Source of the DNA: Flabesymbios commensalis
Taxonomy: Eukaryota; Annelida; Polychaeta; Terebellida; Flabelligeridae
Length of the DNA: 64,000 nucleotides
Assembly (NCBI GenBank): GCA_964017125.1
Contig: OZ024903.1
Location: 79,116,028 to 79,180,027, forward strand
Reading direction: 5' to 3'
Part shown: piece by piece, positions 25,101 through 32,450 of the stretch
Layout: the number at the start of each line of letters is the position of its first letter
Numbering within the stretch: the stretch's first letter is position 1
Notes under the pieces: generated by a model
The model's database searches: none
Seen by the model: only the letters and a program-made list of their open reading frames with translations
Told to the model about the DNA's origin: nothing
Translations under genes and position numbers: made by a program

Positions 25101-28100
25101 TATTATGTATAATTTGAAGGTAAGGTGCAAAATGTGATTTTAAGTGTGCAAATACAGTAAGAGTAGTGGCACATTATTTTATAGCCCTAGTCACATCACT
25201 GAAAATGGTCGTGGACAATGATACTTATCCCATTGAAATAATATAATCCACAAGCATTCTGTTTTTGTGTTGAGTATGACCCTTCGGTTGTTCATTCGTT
25301 TTTGTCATCACAGTAACTCATAAACAATTGAAGCTAATAGTTCTATAATAAAGGACATCAATAACCCTCAGATTTCCTTGGATATTATCATTTATTGTAA
25401 GATATATCAAATCATCACCATCCATGGTCCGATTCATATATAATAATTTTATTTTCAACATCGCTGAATGCATTTCATAGCAGCCATCTGCTAGTAATAT
25501 GAGATATTTTCAAGGATGCTGAAGGTGGGTGGTTCATGTCAGATACTAAGATTTAACATTGTAGCGAAATTGAAACTGGATAGTGGACTCTAATCTACAC
25601 CCCTACTTTCTTCAATACTGTTGTGATATTTAGGTGTGCGAGACCATGCCATCTGGCCTCCTCACGTGACCTCTCTCGTGAACCCGCGAAATATACTGAT
25701 AAAGGCCAGTTATTACCTGGATGCCATACAGAACGGTCAAGATCATGATCTCCTAGAAGGAAACGACTGGGTTATGATGTTTGACCATGGTCTGACACAC
25801 AGGCTGTAACTCATTGCTATTCACTGTTTACATGTACAGCGAAAATTACAACAATACCAGTTAATGTTGACATGCAACTGGTGGTCACAGCTCATCTATT
25901 TTACATTGCCAACATCGCATCTAAAATATTGTCCCTGTTTAGAATCAATAAAAATAATGATTTTAATAGCGAGGGAGACCTATAAAGTGAGAGGGGATCA
26001 AAAAGAGGCAGAATGTGCAGACATGAAGCAGCAATTTATCACTAAGAGTACATGTACATATATCTTTTATAAACATCCTAATATACAGTAAATGTATCGA
26101 AACTGACTAAAATTATTAAAACAGATGAGAAAATGAAAAATAACAACAACGAGGGAGACAAGAGATCTCTGGGGCCGGCAGCCTATGTATAAGTGTCAAG
26201 ATATCACACATTTAAGGGCTGACTCAAGCTGTCGTGATCTGAGTGATGACAAGTGGACTGCAATTCAATATCAAACTCAATCAAATCATCTTTGTATAGG
26301 GTTGGCGTTAACATAATTTAAAAGAAAATTAAGTATCATTTATTTTCAGTTTTATTACTGCAGTATAGGCCATATATTACATAAACATGTATCATGATGG
26401 TTTTAAGTAATTATACATGTAGTTTTCTTAAATATGAATGGTTTTGGAATATAAATAGTAAAATATATCTTTTATTGTAACAGAAACAACCTGAATAGAT
26501 GTAAAAGTTAAGATATGATCGTTCTATGCATATCTACCATTACATGTATATTTATAAATGTTCACTTTCATTTACTCGTGTTAATTGTGTTAGAGCGCAT
26601 TGAAATCTACCGCATAAAAGTAATTTTTAACAATACAACTAAATGTGTGGTGAATTATACGTTTTGGTGTTGCGGTTTGTATCGCATTAAAGTATTTTAA
26701 ACTTTTAAACGTTAATTATCTTGTTGATTATGTCATGTGTTTTGTCAATTAATTTTTCAGTTAATGGTATATTCTGGCATAAAATGTTTGGATTCAATTC
26801 AACTTGTAGCTATAGTGGGACCTATCATAATGTTGGAAGCTAGATGGGTTGTGAAGAACATCAAATTTATAAAATTTTACCCCCCCAAAAAAAGATAAAC
26901 AAGAATAATAATTTGAATACATTCCATTCAAGAATTAGTTTTATCTGATAGTCTTGCTGACTTAATTTTTTACCCCTCGGCGGGTTGGGCCCGAAGGGGT
27001 ATTGTCGTCCCCTTCGTGCGCCGTCGCCTCCGCACACTCTTTTGGCTACTACACCAACATGGTGCAACAGATTAAATTCATAATTCATACAAACATTCAG
27101 CCCCTCCTGGCACTTTTTTTTACTCAAGGTCAAGTTCATAGGTCAAGGTCAAAGATTTAAAATAATTCTTGTTAACGCGATAACTTGAAAAATAATTATT
27201 GGATCTCTCCAATTTTTTACGTGAAGTTACTCATTAGTATGGAGATCACCTGATTAGATTTTCAGCTTTCCACCGCTAATCAAAATGGCTGCCACCTTGC
27301 GACTAAATTATTTTTTTTCGACTTAATTTTTTTTTTTCATAATTCCCTTGAAACCTGGAATATATAGGTTTTCAGGGTCTGCAAGTCTGTTGGCATTGTC
27401 CGTTTTCGCGTGCAACCGAAAACGAGGCTATGGCGGCCATCTTTATTTTTTAATTACAAAATTCCTTGTTAACGCGATAACTTGAAAAAAATTTATTGGA
27501 TCTCTCCAATTTTTTACGTGAAGTTACCCATGAGTATGGAGATAACTTGATTAGATTTTCAGCTTTTCATCGATAATCAAAATGGCCGCTAGCTGGCGAC
27601 TAATTTTCTTTTTAGAATTCCTTCGAAACCTGGTATATATATAGGTTTTCAGGGTCTGCGAGTCTATTAGTATTGTCCGTTTTCATGTGAGACTGAAAAC
27701 TAGGCTGCGGCGGCCATTATGGTTTTATCAATTATAATAAATCGTTCTTATTTTCAAATAATTGCTTTGAAACCTGGCTTATATAGTCACTGCATGAGCC
27801 GAGGGGTATTTTAGGGCTTGCACGGTATTTTTTCATGTTATCTTAAATTTTATTATATATAAATTTTAAAAGTATTTTTTTAGTATATTCTAGATCAGCA
27901 CAACTTACAATGAATAAATCTGTCCTTTGCATAAGCCTGTAAATCCATAAAGAATATTAGTAGAAGGTGGACGATAAAACGTGACTATGAAACAATCAGT
28001 TGGCTAAAAAACGTGAGAGGTCATTTTAGTATGGAAGTTGTTTAACTCACTTTTTTAAAGCATATTTTATAAATTTCAGGTGATAAGAGTGTTATAGCTC

Positions 28101-31100
28101 CCAATAATATGACATTATATCTTCATGTGTAATATTGAATCCAAAATTTTTAAGCGAATGTGTAGGTTTAATTGCCGCTGTGAATTGCAGTGAACAGCTT
28201 TTACTGGTATTTGATATTTTTATTTGCATAGTGTCAATTTCATATTTTCATATATTTTACACTAGACATTTAACAAACATTTTACTACATCTATGACAAT
28301 ACGTGTTACTATATTTATTTCTCAGAAAAAAACCTATTAGATAATATATAACAAAAAATATACGCAGTTTTTAAATTTTATTTCTGGGACATTTATTAAA
28401 TAGGGATGCATTGTAAATGTGGTCTTTAGCATGAGGACTGTTAATTAGCATGAGGACTGTTAAAGTGTTTCCTGAGATCTATCTACTCTTTTCACCTAGG
28501 CCGACTCTTAAATAGACTTGAGATTTTTTATGTTATTTTCATCATATTTACATTCTAAAATAAATTTGTTTCAATTTTGTAATGGGTAGGTAGCCTATAA
28601 GTCTCTATTCTTTTTTTAATTTTGTTTGATTATTTCATGTCTGCCATTGCTATGCGTCATTGGTAACGTTAAATATGCCTATACGTTATGTTCCTGTTTT
28701 AGCATGAACGTCAGCAGCTAAGCCTAAGTGATTACACTCTAGGTGTCACTCGCAGCCACATGCCAAAGTGACTTTTTGATCCGGATATCATCAACCCTTT
28801 AGTTAATATGGCCACTAATAAAGAAATGCTCGTTAGCCCATTTCAGGAAAAAGTTTCCGTCAGATCTTCTTTCAATTTGGCAAATATACTCAGCTAATTC
28901 AGCCAATGACCTGAATAACTTTTGGGAGCAAAAACAATTTTAGCCATGTAGCTGATATTTTGAATTTGTATAATTGTATCGGAGTACAATTTTATTTTCT
29001 CATTATCTTGGAAATCTTGCATATTTGATCTATGAACTTCTGCTTCCTCATACTTCACATAGTCATCACATACCATCGGGGATTTTTTTGGTGACATTTT
29101 GTTTCCCACATAATCAACCCTTTACTTACTAGGGCCACTAACAAAGAAATACTCATGTTTCCGGAAAAAGTTTCCAGCAGATCTTTTTTTTTAGCAAATA
29201 TGCGCAGCAATGCCAGCCAATAACCTGATTAACTTTTGGGAGCAAACTATTTTAAAATGGCCGTTTAGCAGCCATTTTGAATTTGAGTAATTTTGTGATA
29301 TTTACGTAACTAGCAGAAATAAAATCCAAAATGGCAGACGTGCATTTTTCATTGTTTTTTTCTCGTTATCTGGGGAATCTTGGATAATAGCTTAAGCTGT
29401 AAAATAAAATAAACCTTGAGAAAGTTTGCTGATCTATATCAAATTTAAAATGGCCGATAACGGAGGGCTGCTTTCGTATTCGTTACCGAACAACTCTTTC
29501 AAGTTTATTATCTCACTGCTAAATATATTATATACATGCATTATACTGCATATGAAGCCTCTTATTGATCCTATCTCGTTTTGTTGATCTCTCTCGCTAT
29601 TCATACCTACCGATAAAAAAGGGTTAAAAACAATTACCCAAAATCCGAAAATGAGCCCTTAAAGATATAAAAGGTTTTGTAAAAAAAACTATCAATGGTT
29701 GACGTCTTTTTTTTATAACAGGAAAAAAATTACTGGAAATAAAATCCCAGTGGGGATTCACACCTCTTGATTTGGCTGCAACAGAAGAAATGAGAGAAAT
29801 ATTGAAGTCTGATAGTCATCGAGAACCTCCAGCTAAAAGACAAAAGATTGACAGCCAAGCCTCCAGTAGTATGTTGATCTATGTGTCTATAAGAGTTGAA
29901 CCTCAATAAGGATTCCTGATATTATTGTGATGCTTATGATGTTGATCATTTTGTTCACTTCCGCAGCTGTACCTTGATTTATCTTTCCCTGAAAAGCTAC
30001 CTAACTATTTATTTTTGACATATATAATATACCACTAGTCTACCTGAATTATTCTATGAGAGTACAAAAACATTTCTGACTTCCATTTTGAAGCCCCAGA
30101 TGTATGTGGTAAAGTTTTAATATCTTTAAATGTAAACTAAGTCGCTAGACCAGAGAATTGCTATAATTAAAGAATGCCGCTGTCCTAAATATAAATTCCT
30201 TACAACTGCAATAGACCGAATTTTCATTAGTAGAGACCATCCTGAATAAATCATTGAATACAGCAATCTTATATAACAACTTTCAAAATTATTTCTTGCT
30301 GTCGAATTCTGTTTAGTTTGTGATTTTTGTCACTACAGTACACATCATGCATCTGTCACACATTCATTCTGGGCTTAAAAACTAGTAATCAGAAATTGTG
30401 AAAATGTCTACTCTAAACATATTCCCTGAAAAATAGATATTCAAAAGTATAAAAAATAGTAAAATTTCGAGATCACATTTCAACAATATCGAGATGTGGA
30501 TGTGATTTTTCAAGATTGTATGGAAACTCAAAATGGCTGTCGGTTATAGGTGTCATAACTCAAATTTATGGCAGGGATGCTATGGGACTTTAGGCCTATT
30601 ATTTCATGTTAGTAATATGAAATATATACTTGCTGACGCATTAAACAAGTATCGCATGATTGTTGGTTCAAACCTCACTCTAGCCTTCAAGTTCTAAGAA
30701 ACAAAAATGTTTTGTTCACTTGTAAAGATTTAATATTGTGGGGAGCTTCCGTGACCAGTAGGTAGCGTGCTGAGCCTCAGACAACCAGGGTTCGAATACT
30801 GTGTCTGGAGGGCACTGTCATCTCACCATCCTAAAGAGGTTCTCCTAGCCCAGTTCAGCCTACATGTGCACAAAGGTGGCCTAAAACGCATTTCATTTGA
30901 AAGGCTGATTTTGTGAATGCCTTTTAAGAGTTTTCATGCTGAACAATGTAGCATCCAGTTACTGAAGGACCTTGAGATTTGATTTAGCTATAATGTTGTC
31001 TATGTAGCCTTTTGAACATTGCCCTCTATCTGTGTGTGGATAATGATATACATGTACCAGACAATTTCATTTCATTTGAAAAAAAAATATGTTGTTAGTG

Positions 31101-31649
31101 TAAGTTGTACAGGTTATCTATACAACTTACACAAACACAATAAATCTATTTTATCTTTTTTATAAATCAAATAACTGATGGTATGTTTGTATGGTTTCAG
31201 TGTCATTTTCACAGTCTTCCAGCCAGGGAGATTCTAGTCAAGAAGGACGCTGGAAACCAAGTGATGGCGATTACAACAGGGTTTTATCATCTGGTGGTGA
31301 ACATTTCCGCTTTCCGTGCAATGACATGAAACAATATCTCTTCTTGTGTCAGTTATTACTCAAATTTTACTTAAAGACACAAAACATGGCACTAGTAGTA
31401 GCGTACATGTCCCAAGCGGATCACGATGTTGACGGCTCAGTATTATCCCCCGACGTCTCAGAGAAGGACAGCCCTGGTGATGTGTGTCTTCTGCAGCAAG
31501 ATATGGACATATTACAAAATTGGAGATGCCATGTCAAACATCTATCTAAACACGTTGAAAAAGTGACAGAACTGAAGACTGTGGAGCAGTGTCATGCTCA
31601 CCTGCAACTTCTGACCTTATACGGCTCTATGTGGTCACATTCCTCATAG
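4051..31649 (+). CDS. SLF1: SLF1 (SMC5-SMC6 localization factor 1 / ANKRD32) orthologue, 3' half, 11 exons
   Basis: SLF1 bridges RAD18 on damage-modified chromatin to SLF2 and so brings SMC5/6 to stalled forks and crosslinks in the nucleus. Exons are 4051-4185, 7908-8055, 8926-9079, 11223-11371, 13889-13971 (or its twin 14052-14134), 16882-17003, 17096-17167, 20752-20886, 24833-24946, 29722-29868 and 31201-31649. Every junction keeps phase, giving about 568 residues against about 1058 for human SLF1. Order: helical NSE5-like region (about residues 1-195), short linker, basic stretch ending NKRNHKG, four ankyrin-like repeats (about 263-400), then a mostly helical tail. The arrangement matches my recollection of the vertebrate C-terminal half, including [19 protein letters not shown]. 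N-terminal BRCT domains should lie upstream of the window. Identification rests on the ankyrin block and the domain order. Other BRCT/ankyrin proteins (BARD1, TONSL) fit less well. Confidence 0.85.
4397..5470. repeat. ATGGCC-bearing repeat array, family B
   Basis: About six diverged units of roughly 150-200 bp share GCTCTCCAGTCGCCAATATT, then CATCCGATCTTCGCGA, CTGATGGATTATCCTGGTTG, AAATCAGCTAATTTGCATAT and CATGGCCGCCATGGGC. The array opens with the family A type head TAGGTCTCCACCCACTATG at 4403. A solo relative lies at 10738-11180. No coding capacity was seen. Confidence 0.65.
5630..6890. repeat. Decayed ~160-bp satellite with a conserved short island
   Basis: The word GTCAAAAAAATGTCCTCTCC followed by GAATAAA recurs near 5847, 6013, 6178, 6377, 6538 and 6858. 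Steps are about 166, 165, 199, 161 and 320 (2 x 160). A weaker trace lies near 5660. The sequence between the islands is largely dissimilar. Confidence 0.6.
6891..7484. other. AT-rich intron, end of a family B type element
   Basis: This is mostly A/T-rich sequence. Near 7395 there is another GATGGCCACCATGG word. At 7428-7480 an end sequence (CCCCATCGTTACTGCATTAG, then GTGGAAGGTGGAGACTTTTA) matches the end of the repeat at 11120-11178. Confidence 0.4.
7485..7650 (-). mobile_element. hAT-like MITE, copy 1 (inverted relative to 8385-8561)
   Basis: It starts CAAGGACTTAGCCAGG and is roughly 80% similar by eye, in reverse orientation, to the MITE at 8385-8561. The far terminal repeat is eroded (GGGTCTCTTGTATG). 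With its partner it encloses SLF1-like exon b. Confidence 0.65.
7908..8055 (+). CDS. SLF1: SLF1-like exon b (NSE5-like region)
   Basis: The acceptor is TTTCACAG and the donor AAAAAG|GTTTGT. The exon enters in phase 2 from exon a and leaves in phase 0, encoding 49 residues ([20 protein letters not shown], then a helix ending ILAINRKK). The 148-nt length means skipping would shift the frame. It lies between two inverted MITE copies. Confidence 0.8.
8280..8384. repeat. Dispersed repeat (ACCGTATWTTCTGGTGTATTG family), copy 1
   Basis: The blocks TACCGTATATTTTCTGGTGT, AGAGTTAAATTGCTGCTTTC and ATACCCCGCAC recur at 8690-8812 in the same orientation and at 16690-16795 in reverse. Words of the type ACCGTATTTTTCGGTGTATA at 14452 and 34001 may be distant relatives. 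Confidence 0.55.
8385..8561 (+). mobile_element. hAT-like MITE, copy 2
   Basis: The terminal inverted repeat CAAGGACTTAGC is present at both ends. It is flanked by TATACACG (8377-8384) and TATGCACG (8562-8569), an 8-bp target duplication with one mismatch, typical of hAT. It is 177 bp and non-coding. Confidence 0.75.
8690..8812. repeat. Dispersed repeat (ACCGTATWTTCTGGTGTATTG family), copy 2
   Basis: This second, slightly longer copy of the repeat at 8280-8384 includes TTAACCAACAGCTGCTTTG and CCCGCACCAGTGTATACC. Confidence 0.55.
8926..9079 (+). CDS. SLF1: SLF1-like exon c (NSE5-like region)
   Basis: The acceptor is CTCTTTTCAG after a T-rich tract and the donor GCCA|GTAAGA. Phase 0 in, phase 1 out. 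The 51 residues form two predicted helices ([17 protein letters not shown] and [17 protein letters not shown]) separated by a Ser/Asp/Gln-rich loop. Confidence 0.8.
9207..9494. mobile_element. hAT-like MITE with CAGGGTTCCTAC ends
   Basis: The ends CAGGGTTCCTAC and GTAGGAATCCTG are inverted repeats. The interior carries repeated CATGGAAAACTCATGGAAAA words on both halves, giving a foldback. CAATA abuts both ends, but an 8-bp target duplication is not clear. Confidence 0.6.
9735..10020. repeat. Repeat with CCCCCGCCAACGAAGTAGGG head
   Basis: A GC-rich hairpin head is followed by words such as CGTGTTTCGTTTCTGGACGA and GATATCTCGTAAAGCG that also occur, diverged, at 17400-17880. I read it as a member of the same repeat clan as the ATGGCC families. 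It is non-coding. Confidence 0.45.
10021..10737. other. Intron, nothing recognised
   Basis: There is one local duplication of about 50 bp (CAAATGACATCCCTTGGAAC at 10105 and a second copy near 10152). Nothing else is recognisable. Confidence 0.4.
10738..11180. repeat. Solo family B repeat, about 440 bp
   Basis: It opens with CAGTCTCCGTATGGTGGAGA, contains CTGATGGACTACCCAGGATA and CCAAGATGGCC words as in the 4397-5470 array, and ends GCCCCATCGTTTACTGCATT followed by GAAGGTGAAGTCTTT. The ends are imperfect inverted repeats based on GTCTCCACC. Confidence 0.6.
11223..11371 (+). CDS. SLF1: SLF1-like exon d (end of NSE5-like region)
   Basis: The acceptor is TTTGTTTTAG and the donor AATC|GTAAGG. 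Phase 1 in, phase 0 out. The 49 residues begin [19 protein letters not shown], continue [14 protein letters not shown] and end in a polar stretch ([10 protein letters not shown]). Exon d cannot join exon f directly without a frame error, which independently calls for exon e. Confidence 0.8.
11400..12300. other. AT-rich intron
   Basis: There are many ATTTTTTT and TGTGTAATA-type runs, with a CCCTTTCATCGCCAG word at 11411 and a weak CGGCGATCCTTC counterpart near 11763 that could be remains of MITE ends. No exon or bounded element is supported. Confidence 0.4.
12300..13195. repeat. ATGGCC-bearing repeats (two families)
   Basis: The part at 12340-12540 (GTATTCTTCCCAAATTTGTT, AGTTCAATAGTGGC) is related to 49760-50320. 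Blocks at 12580-12740 carry CAAAATGGCCGCC twice. The part at 13010-13190 contains two units of the ~143-bp satellite seen at 17890-19660 (GCCGTGCCAGATAGCTAAAC, TCAATTTCAAAATGGC). Confidence 0.55.
13633..13705. mobile_element. Short hairpin MITE
   Basis: ACCCAGCAGACACTAGCTGT on the left pairs with CCTAGTGTCTGCGGGT on the right around a short AT loop. The 73-bp foldback resembles the hairpin at 41361-41461 (CCAGTAARCACAAAACATTT). Confidence 0.5.
13889..13971 (+). CDS. SLF1: SLF1-like exon e, copy 1
   Basis: The acceptor is TTTTTTACACAG and the donor CTTAT|GTAAAC. Phase 0 in, phase 2 out, fitting exons d and f exactly. The 27 residues include [20 protein letters not shown]. At 83 nt, using both copies in one transcript would shift the frame, so the copies must be alternative. 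The exon starts GTGAGT, so the acceptor is fused to a consensus donor. Confidence 0.75.
14052..14134 (+). CDS. SLF1: SLF1-like exon e, copy 2
   Basis: The twin of exon e 163 bp downstream has identical splice sites and encodes the same peptide, with one synonymous change in a valine codon. Confidence 0.7.
14160..15006. other. Intron, AT-rich
   Basis: A word ACCGTATTTTTCGGTGTATA at 14452 is a possible distant relative of the 8280 repeat. Otherwise nothing is recognised. Confidence 0.35.
15020..16193 (+). mobile_element. Non-autonomous retroposon with (CTTA)n tail, copy 1
   Basis: A 1.17-kb element is flanked by a perfect 13-bp target duplication, CATCTGCATGCCG (15007-15019 and 16194-16206). 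It starts with a G run then GGAAGGGTGTCACCTCCGCG and ends TTTTACTTA. It is nearly identical to 52919-54140. The variable-length target duplication and simple tail indicate target-primed reverse transcription (LINE-mobilised). There is no reverse transcriptase, and the longest frame (about 64 codons) shows no known domain. A tail-like block (CTGGCCATACTGGCCGAAAA, then ACTTACTTACTTA) occurs internally near 15651-15702 as well as at the 3' end, so the element may be a dimer. Confidence 0.85.
16437..16520. repeat. (AATC)n microsatellite and dispersed repeat end
   Basis: Four AATC units are followed by CTTATATAGCGCCCCCTGTA and CAAGGCGCTGAACATAATA, an imperfect inverted pair around GGCGC that looks like a small dispersed repeat. 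Confidence 0.4.
16690..16795. repeat. Dispersed repeat (ACCGTATWTTCTGGTGTATTG family), reverse copy
   Basis: CCGGGTATACAGTTCTGGTG through GCAGCAGCTGTTGG to GGGTAATACACCAAAAAATG is the reverse complement of the repeat at 8690-8812. Confidence 0.5.
16882..17003 (+). CDS. SLF1: SLF1-like exon f (linker into ankyrin repeats)
   Basis: The acceptor is a NAGNAG site (GCTCAGCAG), allowing starts at 16882 or 16885 that differ by one arginine codon. The donor is CATAAAG|GTCAAT, weak but in phase. The exon encodes a basic, Ser-rich linker ([20 protein letters not shown]) ending INKRNHKG, which leads into the first ankyrin repeat as in SLF1 and BARD1-type proteins. Confidence 0.75.
17096..17167 (+). CDS. 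SLF1: SLF1-like exon g (ankyrin repeat 1)
   Basis: The acceptor is TTTGTCTAAAG and the donor CAGAAG|GTATTG, both junctions phase 1. The 72 nt encode [20 protein letters not shown] plus QTE, the first ankyrin repeat with its TPLxxAC turn. Confidence 0.8.
17390..17889. repeat. Repeat with CTTCCGCCGTCACAGTAGGT head
   Basis: It contains ACATTTCGTTTCTGGAGCAT and CATATCTCATTATG, related to 9735-10020, and runs into the satellite that follows. Confidence 0.45.
17890..19660. repeat. ~143-bp satellite, about 12-13 units, with ATGGCC motif
   Basis: Recurrent words are GCTAGACCATTACTATAAAA near 17926, 18067, 18204, 18350, 18495, 18633, 18778, 18925, 19066, 19215, 19360, 19496 and 19645; AAAATGGCCGCCTATCGGCC; and GGTTTCAGGGGAGGATGCAC. 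The mean step is about 143 bp. It fills much of the intron between ankyrin repeats 1 and 2. Short open frames inside it are by-products. Confidence 0.85.
19661..20751. other. Intron, nothing firm
   Basis: It holds a short (ATT)n tract near 20235 and generic AT-rich sequence. A minus-strand frame of 92 codons (20412-20690) has no recognisable domain and I do not call it. Confidence 0.35.
20752..20886 (+). CDS. SLF1: SLF1-like exon h (ankyrin repeat 2)
   Basis: The acceptor is TGATGACAG and the donor AATCAA|GTATGT, both junctions phase 1. It encodes [20 protein letters not shown] then [10 protein letters not shown], a textbook ankyrin repeat and the best match in the window to the SLF1 family. 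The tail ([14 protein letters not shown]) leads to the next repeat. Confidence 0.9.
21177..21585. mobile_element. hAT-like MITE with CAGGGTTGCCGCA ends
   Basis: The ends CAGGGTTGCCGCAC and GCTGCAGAAACCCTG are inverted. TCTTAAAAAGTCTTA on the left pairs with TCTTAAGAAGGTCTTAAATTT on the right. It is 409 bp with an internal A12 run. The flanks ATGTAT and TGTATA suggest, but do not prove, a target duplication. Confidence 0.55.
22490..23060. repeat. ~270-bp tandem repeat, 2-3 copies
   Basis: ATATAGAAGTTTAAGGGTTA and CACTGTCTGCGTGCTG occur near 22514 and 22783 with the same order of neighbouring blocks. A partial third start (AACTGCGTTAGGTGTATACC) is at 23045. Confidence 0.65.
23560..24042 (+). 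pseudogene. pogo/Tigger transposase remnant (helix-turn-helix plus C-terminus)
   Basis: The words KRTELTLS and, in another frame, [20 protein letters not shown] match the N-terminal CENP-B/pogo helix-turn-helix (consensus near KRxxLTLxxKxxVIxxxxxGxSxRxLA). It is followed almost at once by an acidic stretch ([10 protein letters not shown]) and by [14 protein letters not shown] and [12 protein letters not shown], a typical pogo C-terminus before a stop near 24040. The second DNA-binding helix and the whole DDE catalytic core are absent, and there is at least one frameshift at 23758-23765. This is a non-functional deletion derivative. Confidence 0.65.
24439..24680. mobile_element. piggyBac-type MITE, divergent family
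   Basis: A 242-bp element has imperfect ends, CGCTTTCAAGCC and GGGCTTAAAGGG, next to TTAA on the left and TTAC on the right. It is similar in length and end sequence to 790-1020 and 55968-56204. The right end shares GATGCTTTAATGCATC with the fragment at 1133-1200. Confidence 0.5.
24833..24946 (+). CDS. SLF1: SLF1-like exon i (ankyrin repeat 3)
   Basis: The acceptor is ATTTTGTAG and the donor GGAG|GTACGT, phase 1 at both ends. It encodes [20 protein letters not shown] then [18 protein letters not shown]. The third ankyrin repeat is [19 protein letters not shown]. Confidence 0.85.
25634..25809 (+). CDS. Possible alternative terminal exon of the SLF1-like gene
   Basis: The acceptor is TGATATTTAG. 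Read in the phase left by exon i, it gives 58 codons and a TAA stop at 25807-25809. The peptide has protein-like composition ([40 protein letters not shown]) and the DNA is richer in GC than the flanks. I do not recognise the peptide. Exon i also joins exon k (29722) in the same phase, restoring an ankyrin repeat, so this exon would give a shorter isoform lacking repeat 4 and the C-terminal tail. A weak in-phase donor (AACG|GTCAAG, 25735) could instead make it a cassette exon. It could also be a captured foreign exon. Confidence 0.5.
25810..26969. other. AT-rich intron
   Basis: No exon or bounded mobile element is recognised. The sequence is AT-rich, with TACATGTA words. Confidence 0.4.
26970..27800. 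repeat. ATGGCC-bearing element with CCCCTCGGC ends
   Basis: It starts TACCCCTCGGCGGGTTGGGC and closes GCCGAGGGGTATTTTAGG, so short inverted ends bound about 0.83 kb. Two internal units about 300 bp apart share TTGTTAACGCGATAACTTGA, TTATTGGATCTCTCCAATTT and CAAAATGGC. I saw no coding potential. Confidence 0.6.
27801..28789. other. AT-rich intron, nothing recognised
   Basis: A short local duplication (TTAGCATGAGGACTGTTAA) lies near 28430. Otherwise featureless. Confidence 0.35.
28790..29470. repeat. ~310-bp tandem pair, ATGGCC-bearing
   Basis: CATCAACCCTTTAGTTAATA at 28789 and ATCAACCCTTTACTTACTAG near 29113 start two units. They share GGAAAAAGTTTCC, GCAGATCTT and AACTTTTGGGAGCAAA, followed by AAAATGGCCGTTTAGCAGCC in the second. 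Confidence 0.6.
29722..29868 (+). CDS. SLF1: SLF1-like exon k (ankyrin repeat 4 and basic stretch)
   Basis: The acceptor is TTTTATAACAG after a long T-tract and the donor CCAGTA|GTATGT, phase 1 at both ends. It encodes [20 protein letters not shown], a last degenerate ankyrin repeat, then a helix ([11 protein letters not shown]) and a basic, nuclear-signal-like stretch (PPAKRQKID). Confidence 0.85.
30238..30450. repeat. Dispersed repeat, copy 5' of the last exon
   Basis: CATCCTGAATAAATCATTGA through TTATTTCTTGCTGTC, GTCACTACAGTACACATCAT and CTGGGCTTAAAAACTAGT also occurs at 32248-32450 in the same orientation, about 85% alike by eye. Confidence 0.7.
30737..30905 (+). mobile_element. tRNA-derived SINE, family 1, copy 1
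   Basis: GTGGGGAGCTTCCGTGACCA leads into GTAGGTAGCGTGCTGAGCC (box A-like) and GGGTTCGAATAC (box B-like). A non-tRNA body follows (GTCTGGAGGGCACTGTCATC and GTGCACAAAGGTGGCCTAAA). Copies are at 33170-33312 and 57055-57240. Confidence 0.65.
31201..31649 (+). CDS. SLF1: SLF1-like exon l (C-terminal exon)
   Basis: The acceptor is GTATGGTTTCAG. The exon joins exon k in phase (A|TG) and ends at TAG (31647-31649). It encodes 149 residues: a Ser-rich start ([15 protein letters not shown]), [20 protein letters not shown] and an acidic loop. Helices then follow ([38 protein letters not shown]). The layout matches the helical C-terminal region after the ankyrin repeats in SLF1. It is flanked by a pair of ~210-bp direct repeats. 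Confidence 0.85.
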
Positions 31650-31996
31650 TCATTATCAATTTACATTATGTGTGAATATACCGAGCGTAGTGATATTATT
31701 ATGCCATCAGCAAAGACCAAATGGTGATGTGATAGTGATTTAATGTTGTGCTACTGTCTGTGCTTGTAGCTCAACAGTAAATCATCTGGTTTAGTCTGTA
31801 CGAAGCCAAGCATTTTAGCTGTGCATGACATTGCTCTCCACCATTGATTTGGTTGGTCATTTTTTCAGGACCACAATAGTCTCATCAACACCTGGGACAT
31901 AAAATGAAAATGAGGTCACTAGGGCTTCAATTTTTTTACTGTTTTAGATTGCCGCATGCTACCCATGTAGGTAAACATTAGATCGGGTTATTATCA

Positions 31997-32002
31997 ATTA
32001 AA
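31997..32002 (+). promoter_or_regulatory. Candidate poly(A) signal for the SLF1-like gene
   Basis: ATTAAA lies about 350 nt after the stop codon. Nothing else in the first 350 nt of the 3' UTR fits better. No cDNA evidence is available. Confidence 0.35.
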
Positions 32003-32247
32003 GAGAGAATATTTAAATTCTTTTATCTATATGTGAGTTTTATTTAATCTCAGAATACTCAATGTAATAACCATTTTACTTCAACGACACAGTTAGTGAG
32101 GGAGGAGGGGATTATGAGATATCCTGCATTAGATTTAAAAAACTCTATTTTTCCCAGAAAAAAAATTGAACAAGTGGCCTAATGCTATCTTAATCTTGGG
32201 ATTATTCTACAAATTTTTAAGTGACTGGTTAATCCCTTGAACTCAAT

Positions 32248-32450
32248 CATCCTGCATAAATCATTCAATACGGCAATCTTATATGACAACTTTCAATATT
32301 ATTTCTTGCTGTCTGATTCGGTTTCGTTTATAATTCTTGTCACTACAGTACACATCATGCATTTTTCTGGGCTTAAAAACTAGTGGTCAGGAATTATAAA
32401 AATGTCTACTCCAAACATATATTCCCTCAAAAATAGAGATTTGAAAGTGA
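32248..32450. repeat. Dispersed repeat, copy 3' of the last exon
   Basis: Direct partner of 30238-30450. It continues into a CAAAATGGCACT word near 32570, like other ATGGCC repeats. Confidence 0.7.
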
